NCBI GenBank assembly: GCA_023014365.1
Contig: JAEBUN010000046.1
Span: 124,001-188,000, forward strand
Direction of reading: 5' to 3'
Source of the DNA: Lepiota brunneoincarnata
Lineage: Eukaryota > Basidiomycota > Agaricomycetes > Agaricales > Agaricaceae
DNA: 64,000 nucleotides
The position numbers and the translations under genes are program-made. Each line of letters opens with the position of its first letter. Position 1 is the first letter of the stretch. The notes under the pieces were generated by a model, which was not told the origin of the DNA, ran no database searches, and saw only the letters and a list, made by a program, of their open reading frames with translations. Shown one piece after another: positions 57,406 to 64,000 of the stretch.

Positions 57406-58877
57406 TTGCAACAGAAACCCCCAAGAACATCTTCACCCCTCACATCACCACTTGGATCACCAGCACACTCACCACCTCGATCCAGTTCCCCTGTACAACC
57501 CAAATCATCTGAAGTTAGCCCCACTACCAGGTCTGTTCACACTTCTGACGAGGAATCCACAACCTCTGACACTGACAATATGGCCTCCTCTGCAAAGATC
57601 AATACACCCCCAACCTTTAATGGAGAGACCAATTACTACTGCCTCTGGAAGGACACAGTACAATTATACATCGATGCAAAGCCTGATGCCTTTTCCAATG
57701 ACAAGACCAAGATACAATTTGCCCTTTCATACATGTCCACCGGCCCTGCCACAACATAGAGAGGAGCATTCTTGGAATCAAACAAGGAACTTGATGGAAG
57801 CCAGAACCTTCCAACATGGAAGAAATTCCTGGAAGGACTCAACACATCCTTCACCCCAAACAATGTCCCTGCAGACACAATGGACAGAATCCACCACCTC
57901 AAACAGAATGGACGATATATTGACAATTACATATCCCAGTTCCAGATACTTGCCTACTGTTAGGGGAATAAGAGGCCGGAACCAATTTAATATTTGAGTG
58001 CTGATCGTAATTGGCATGTGCACTACTTAAGTACAGCAACAGTCTGTGCACAGACTGGGTAACCAAACACTATGTAGACTACCAGAATTAATATGTGCAA
58101 ACAACATACAACAACATATAAGATTGTACACATGGTCGGGCTCAGGGATAGGGGTGGCCAAAGGATGAGGCTGGGCTTGGCATCAGGCATCAGCTAGAGT
58201 GGCTGAACCCAGATGCTTTACCGCAGACCTCTAGATGTACCTTGCATAAGGGGGGGCAAACCTGCCAGTCCCCTTACACCTACCAGGCCGACCTTGGAGA
58301 TGGAGTGGTGGCAGTCAACTATTTCAAGAATGGGCTGGATTGCCCCATTGCAATCAAGACAATTAGCCTCAATCCAGGAAACAAACTCAACAACTGGTTT
58401 AAGCAAGCTCAAACAGCATATCAAATACTACAAACTCAATGCGACTATATGCAAACTTGAGGAGCTCCCTTGTTTCCAACGACTTCATGCCCTTGCTCAT
58501 TTAAAGGGAAAAGAAATGCTTTTATGTGCCGTGTCCCACTCCCCTATCAAGTGACAGACCCTAACACAATGGATATTGATCAACTCACTGAAGCAGTCTA
58601 CAACCTCGACTTTGAGGATGAGCCAGATCTACTCACTGAGGAAGTTGATGAAGACAAGGAAACCAAAGAAGACAGACTCCACCAGTTGGTACAGGAGCAC
58701 ACCCATGAAGCCCTCAACACAATCCTCACAGATGCCCAAAGAAGGGATCTCAAGGAGAAGAGATGCTTCAACTGCCACAAGACTGGACACTTTGCCACAA
58801 ATGTCCCACCAAGAAGACCATATATTGCTGATCCAAACTACCCCATAATTTGGATGCCAGAAACTGGTCAAATGTGA
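57406..58877 (+). pseudogene. Ty3-type gag, interrupted by a solo LTR and stops
   Basis: The capsid-like part includes FNGETNYYCLWKDTVQLYID, FALSYMSTGPA, WKKFLEGLNTSF and NYISQFQILAY. A TAG stands at 57757-57759. The frame is split by a solo LTR plus 5-bp duplication (326 bp); joined across it, the frame resumes as QADLGDGVVAVNYFKNGL. A TGA stands at 58458-58460, where CGA (Arg) would fit. The nucleocapsid zinc knuckle reads CFNCHKTGHFATNV, with Val in place of the last Cys. Confidence 0.85.
57958..58278 (+). mobile_element. Solo LTR (321 bp) in gag, with 5-bp target duplication
   Basis: It starts TGTTAGGGGAAT and ends CCCCTTACA and is flanked by CCTAC on both sides (57953-57957 and 58279-58283). 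It is the same family as 566-905. Many CpG sites of that copy are TpG or CpA here (for example GGTCTGCGCACAGAC there, AGTCTGTGCACAGAC here). Confidence 0.92.
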
Positions 58878-60483
58878 TATCCAGAAGAAGACAAGCAAGT
58901 TATAGGAAGAAGAACTCCCTATACAACATACTAGAAGATGCAACCAATGAAGAAGTCAAGGACATTTATGAACATTTCACAAATGAATCCAACCACCCAG
59001 ATGCCCCTCTGGTTCAGGATTTTGCCTAAGGAGACTAGCCACCACATCTAGCCCTCCACAAAGACCACCTTCCTTTCCTTATTCACAAAATACTATTAAT
59101 GTCGTAAAACTACAGGAATTGTCAGCACATGTAATACATCTACCCTGCTGAATTCAAAAACACAAAATCACTAAGGAAGGACCCAAAAGTGTGGAACTAC
59201 TTACCCTACTCAACTCAGGAGCAGCAGGAAACTTCATTGACCCTGGAATGGTCAGACAACATTTGTTCAAAACAGTACCCCTCAATCAACCCATTGAAGT
59301 ATGAAATGCCAATGGATCCATTAATGAAAATGGGACAGCTACCCATTATACAACCCTCAACCTAACAGTTAATGGAAAGGATATGGAGATCAAACCAAAA
59401 GTAGTCTCCCTTGGAAGCCCAAGACTTATCCTTGGAATCCCTTGGCTCGCAGAACATAACCCAGACATCAACTGGGACACCAAACAATTATGCTGGAGAA
59501 ATGAACGTTGGAACAACACCATTTTCCAAGAACTCATCCAATCCATGGAACCTGATTGGATCTACAATGACCAACTCAATCATATTTCTACCCTCGAGCC
59601 TACAAGCTTCAAAGAAATCAACTTCAAAGCCTCAGCATCACAATTCCTTGCTGTACAACATGGAGAAAAGAAGAACAACGACCCAAGAAAGGTTGTACCT
59701 GCAGAATTCCACAAATACCTTCCAGTATTCAGCAAGAAACAAGCTGAACAATTCCCCCCACAACAACCATGGGATCACAAAATTGAACTCAAGGAATCAT
59801 TCAAACCAATTGCCATGAAATCCTACCAACTCTCCCTCAATGAAGAGAAGGAACTTGACACATTTCTTGAAGAAAATCTTCAGAAAGGATACATTCAACC
59901 ATCTGAATCACCAATGGCCTCACCTTTCTTCTTTGTAGGGAAGAAAGATGGAAAGCTACACCCCTGTCAAGATTACAGGTACCTCAGTGAACACACTGTC
60001 AAGAATGCATACAACCTTCCCCTCATCTCACACATTCTCAACAAACTCTGAGGATCAAGATACTTTACCAAACTTGATGTATGAGCAGGATACAACAATA
60101 TCCATATACACAAAGGAGATGAATGGAAAGGAGCCTTCAGAACACCCTGAGGATTATTTGAACCTATGGTCATGTTTTTTGGAATGTGTAACTCCCCAGC
60201 AACCTTCCAAACCATGATGGACTCACTATTCCAAAAACTTATTGATAATGGAGGAGTAATCATTTACATGGATGACATCCTTATTCACACGAAAATGAAA
60301 CAAGAACTCCAATGTCTTACAAGAGAAGTACTCAAAGACAATGATCTATACCTCAAGACCGAGAAATGCGAATTTGAATGCCAATGACTCGAGTACCTAG
60401 GAGTTATCATCACTCCAGACTCAGTTTCAATGGACCTAGCAAAACTCAAAGGCATCGCTCTGAATGGCCAACACCAACTACCT
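58878..60483 (+). pseudogene. Ty3-type pol (protease and reverse transcriptase), disabled and truncated
   Basis: The protease active-site region reads LLNSGAAGNFI, with Asn where the catalytic Asp is expected (GAC to AAC would explain it). Reverse transcriptase motifs follow: SPFFFVGKKDGKLHPCQDYR, MVMFFGMCNSPATFQ and the catalytic YMDD in VIIYMDDILIHT. TGA codons stand at 59302-59304, 60049-60051, 60082-60084, 60148-60150 and 60385-60387, each at a position where CGA (Arg) fits the family. There are no frameshifts between them until about 60460. Confidence 0.88.
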
Positions 60484-61461
60484 TGTGCGATGTATGCAAA
60501 TATATGAAGGTTAGCAAATTTGAGAGGGGAGGCAAGTGTCATTGAGCTGAGTCAAGGAGAGGGAGAGATCATGACAGAACTTTTCGAGATAGAGGGTATA
60601 TTTTTCACTGGAGGACAAATCCCCCCACTTCTACATTAAATACAGTAAAGAAAGTAATACTATGTTATTTGTTGGTTAGCAGAGAAGACAGCAAATGTAC
60701 ACAAAAAGGAGCGAATTTGTATAACTACGAGAGGCCATGTAAGTGAAACAAAATGTAGCGAAGACAGATTTTCATGAAACAGGAACCTGGAGAAAAACTT
60801 ACATGTATGCTAGGAAGGAAAAGGTAGCTAGAAGGAAGGAGAGGGAATGGCTGTACTAAAGGTGTAGAAAAACTTTAAGGAATGAAGAAAAATTTACATA
60901 TATTTCAACAGGAGGGGACTTATCTGAAGACTGAGGGTATGTATGGCCCAGGGTTGTCACTCCGTTCTGTTGTTTATTATCTGAGTCCGACACTTGTTGT
61001 TACCTGGGTTAGGGGTTCACTCTTGAGTAGCACAGGGTTTGACACAGGATGTCTATACAGACTTGGTCCTGTCCTACTAAGCGTGACTTGGAGACGATGG
61101 AGCATTATAAGTCCAGCCGGTTATGGCAAAGAGGTATAGGAGGCAAGAACTTTATAACACTAAGATAAGGATACAAGGGTATGGTACAGTATCCTTATAT
61201 ACTACTATGTGTGGCTGTGCTCCTACTATATATCTGGACCCAGGTAAGTGAGTCATATCCTTATCTATTTAAGTATAGATTGTTCTGATGGTACTTCTGA
61301 TGGTTTCAGGATGACAGGTCTTCTATCTATTTATATACTTTGGGTGCTTCTGATAAGAGTTCCTTCTGGTGAGGCTTCTGATAAGGGATTTAAAGGAACT
61401 TCTGATAACACTCGTCCTCTTCTGTATCGTTTCCATGTGTAGCCAGGAGGCTACTCCCACA
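60484..61461 (-). repeat. Probable 3' LTR of the minus-strand Ty3 element
   Basis: On the minus strand, a polypurine tract (AAAGAAAGGGGGAGA, ending at 61462) is followed at 61461 by TGTGGGAGTAGCCTCC, a classical LTR start. The far end is placed at 60484, where the plus-strand element breaks off and TGTGCGATG begins (minus strand: ...CGCACA), so the tips would be TGTG...CACA. That end and the length of 978 bp are inference. Confidence 0.5.
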
Positions 61462-64000
61462 TCTCCCCCTTTCTTTCGGATTGCAACTGTCCTCAGTTGC
61501 CCTCACCATCATCTTCCACAGCCGCCAAATCTTCCAAATCCACAAATTCCATAAGTTCCAAACAAGCACAAGACTGAGGGTGATAAGGGATGAGACGGAA
61601 GGCGGTGAATTTGAGGTGAGATACTGTGCCATTAACCTCAGCAAGTATATAGGCTCCGCTGCGCAACTGCTTGACTACCACCATAGGACCGAAATAACGA
61701 GGTTTGCACTTGCGGCCGAGTTCCGGTTTGATGTGTTTGTTTAAGACCAGCACAAGTGCACTGAGTTCAAACTTATGGTCACAAATTTGGCCTTGATTTC
61801 GCTTAGCAAAATCCCCTGTAGACCAATATCACGCAGCCAGGACCTTGTGTTCCATGGTCTTGAGGTCGTCATTGCGTTTCTTGAGGGCTTGGGCACAGAC
61901 AGCCAGAAGCTTGGAGTTGGAGAGACGATTAGTGATGGGAGGGAACAGGAAGGTTGCCTCGGCGATGTCAAATGGAAGCAATGGCTTGATTCCATGGACG
62001 GCGTAGTAGGGTGTCATGCCAGTAGCCTTTCTTGTAGTAACTTAGTTGGCCCAAAAAATGTATGCAGCGTGTTTGTACCATTTGCATGCATCACCATTGC
62101 AAGCCTTGATGAGAGTGTCTCAAATAGTCCTGTGCATCATTTCTACCACTCCATTGGATTGGGAATTGTAAGCTGAAATACAAATATGGTGGATATGATA
62201 CTTATTAGCTAACCAGTCCAGCGCAGCTACAAATGCTGTCCCGTTATCTGTAATGATTTTGTCTAAACCTCCCCATCGACACAAGATCTCTTCAAATATG
62301 AAGGCCCCGAGCGTTCGACCATTTTCCTTCTTGAGAGCTCGCCATTCTGGCCAACCTGTAAGGCTACAACGGGCTTGTACAATATACTTGAAGCCGTGGG
62401 AGGGCAGCATATGCATGGTATCAATGTATGCCTTCCGAAAAAGTGTTGCCAGGTGCTGGATTACAGGGGGGATTACAATGTGTTGAGTAGAGCGAATCTG
62501 GCATTGGTGACATGTCTTGAGATACCAGTGTAGGTCTTGATCGAGAGTAGGCCACCAGAAATGATCCAATAAGGTACGTCATGTCGCAAAAAATCCCTTG
62601 TGACCTAACTGATCATGTGCCACTTTCAACAAACCCACCCTTGCATCCATTCCTATCACCACCTGTTGATGCTGCCCCCTGTGTTCCTTCCTCTACAACT
62701 TGTCCCCTCTAACAAAAAACCTGCCAGTGTGACAGAGAAATGCTACTTTGGCCTTATCGGTAAGTCCTTGTGGCATTTTCATTGTCTCCAGAAATTTTCT
62801 GACTGCTCCTAGTTTCTTGTCTGTCTCTTCTGCTCAAAAATTTGCTGCATCATCACCGATTTCTAGCCTGCCCTCCCCCTTTCTTTCTGATATGACGTCT
62901 CTGTCATTCCCCTGACCCACTGTCATCACCCAAGCCAAACCAACATCCCCAGTTGATCCTGCCACCCAAACCCCACATCCAATCACCTTGTCAACCCAGT
63001 CCTCTGCTTCATCCACACCTTCCCCTGCCTCTTCGCCATCCTTCTCTGCTGCCCAGCATCTTGATAATCCATCTGGACCCTTGTGTTTTGCCCCCGGAAC
63101 ATGTACCAAGTCAAAATCAAACATCAAGATGGCTGAAATCCAACGATTCATGGCCACATTTGGGTGAATGTCAGGTTTGTTCACCATACCCTTGATGTAT
63201 TGTGCATCAACCTCTACCACTAATTTTTTTGCCCCAATTATCCAGAGTTTCATCGCATTGAGTACTCGAAAGAGGCCATATAACTTGAGCTTGGCCTGTG
63301 AATATCGCAAAATCCTTTCACTCCACGCAATCAATCCAAAACATGCTGGCCATCATTGTTCCTCCTCATCCAGCTGCGCTAAAATGAACCCGACTGCAAT
63401 CACTGAGGTATCCACTGATAGAATAATTGGAAAGGGGAGTGTGTGATTGATTGGCCAAATTGCCTTGCACATTGTAACATGTTTCTTTACCTCCTCCATT
63501 GCTACCTTCTGTTCCTCTTCCCATCAAAAGCCCTCCTTTGTCACTCTTGTTAGCTTTGTTAATGGGTTGCACACCTCTGCAAAACCCTTGATCCAGTTCC
63601 TCACTGTACCTGCCATCCCCAAAAATCCTCAGACTTCTGACACATTCCAACATTCCAGTCACTTCAAAATCTTGTCCACTGTCATCCCATCTGGTTCCTG
63701 ACCCTCGTACGTGCATTGCCATCCCACCACAATAATATCTGGCTGACATAATTGAAGTTTCTTGGCTGATATGGTTGTGCCCCCATGTTTGAGCCAATGA
63801 AGGACCCGATTCAGGTCATTGGCGTGTTCCCAGATAAAATGCCGAATGCCTGGGTTGTCCAGAATGGTCTTGTAGGTACCATCATGCTTCTCATACCATG
63901 ATTTGGGTCCTAACAATGTGACATCATCTAGGAAGTTTGGTGCACAATCAGTTTTGTTTTGCAGGATAAAGGCCACATTGTTATGGAAGATTCCTACTGA
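61462..64000 (-). mobile_element. Second Ty3-type retrotransposon, minus strand, 5' part beyond the window
   Basis: Order on the minus strand from the right edge: reverse transcriptase, RNase H, integrase, then polypurine tract and LTR. This is the Ty3 order. The reverse transcriptase is of a different subgroup from the plus-strand element (FLDDV and a GP-x-x-W-Y-E-K-H-D-G-T-Y stretch). The gag and most of the reverse transcriptase lie outside the window. Confidence 0.88.
61493..64000 (-). pseudogene. Ty3-type pol of the minus-strand element, several stops
   Basis: Reverse transcriptase: FLDDVTLLGPKSWYEKHDGT and VVGWQCTYEGQEPDGMT (63976-63659). RNase H: YSQAKLKLYGLFRVLNAMK, VVEVDAQYIKGMVNKPDIHP and HVPGAKHKGPDGLSR (63334-62834). 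Integrase: zinc-binding part CHQCQIRS and catalytic core with YIDTMHM, ITDNGTAF and SNGVVEMMHRTI (62569-62120), then the C-terminal part KCKPRYFGPMVVVKQ and FRLIPYHPQ (61753-61493). Stops separate these blocks; the TGA codons after HRTI and before YWSTGDFAKRNQ again fit CGA to TGA. Confidence 0.88.

Larger units (their letters stand above)
55990..60483 (+). mobile_element. Ty3-type retrotransposon, 5' LTR to partial pol
   Basis: The element has a 5' LTR (55990-56673), a leader, gag (about 57406-58877) and pol with protease and reverse transcriptase (about 58.9-60.48 kb). It stops abruptly at 60483 in the conserved stretch after the reverse transcriptase (KLKGI, then W-P-T-P-T-T in a shifted frame). 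There a different sequence beginning TGTGCGATG starts, most simply the LTR of the minus-strand element. RNase H and integrase are not seen, and would lie beyond the right window edge if the second element is nested. Confidence 0.85.

Noticed and set aside
61775..62176. 133-codon plus-strand frame
   Set aside because: It is antisense to the integrase region of the minus-strand Ty3 element.

Overview
The window looks like a nuclear chromosome segment from an agaricomycete basidiomycete. Introns are short (mostly 40-65 bases), genes stand alone on both strands, and the protein families present (FunK1 kinase, TPR-CHAT protein, GtaA-type glutaminase, expanded P450s and seven-helix membrane proteins, Ty3 elements with CpG decay) are typical of that group. 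A Rhizoctonia/Ceratobasidiaceae genome is my best guess; this is inference from family content, not from a search.

Left part (1-22 kb): a partial LTR at the left edge and a solo LTR with a target duplication, then 2 kb without a convincing gene, a small repeat-containing basic ORF, a FunK1-type kinase (5.2-7.5 kb, minus), a 15-exon glutaminase-A-like membrane-anchored enzyme (8.2-11.6 kb, minus), a long TPR-CHAT gene with two in-frame stops (14.4-18.2 kb, plus) and an 11-exon class A FAD monooxygenase (19.7-21.6 kb, plus).

Middle part (22-50 kb): a segmentally duplicated region. Five copies of one seven-helix membrane protein gene (four apparently intact, one wrecked) all lie on the minus strand and share their 5' and 3' flanks. 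Two near-identical 10-exon P450 genes lie on the plus strand. The arrangement suggests a divergent pair (membrane protein left, P450 right) that was duplicated as a block. A degenerate P-loop gene resembling RHS/Crinkler-like NTPases lies at 45-46.8 kb. A TA-flanked MITE, a truncated relative and dispersed repeats sit between the copies.

Right part (50-64 kb): a truncated TPR-CHAT paralogue, then a transposon graveyard: a Tc1/mariner element with TA duplication and 200-base inverted repeats, a Ty3-type element on the plus strand whose gag holds a solo-LTR insertion, and a second Ty3-type element on the minus strand that appears to have landed in the pol of the first. Most in-frame nonsense codons in the elements are TGA, many at positions where CGA would fit, pointing to CpG-directed C-to-T mutation.

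I found no prokaryote-like operons, CRISPR arrays or complete tRNA genes. The most unusual signals are the LTR-embedded acidic reading frame conserved in two copies, the repeated membrane-protein/P450 block with its conserved upstream module and GC-AG intron, and the stop-containing TPR-CHAT gene with an intact catalytic dyad.
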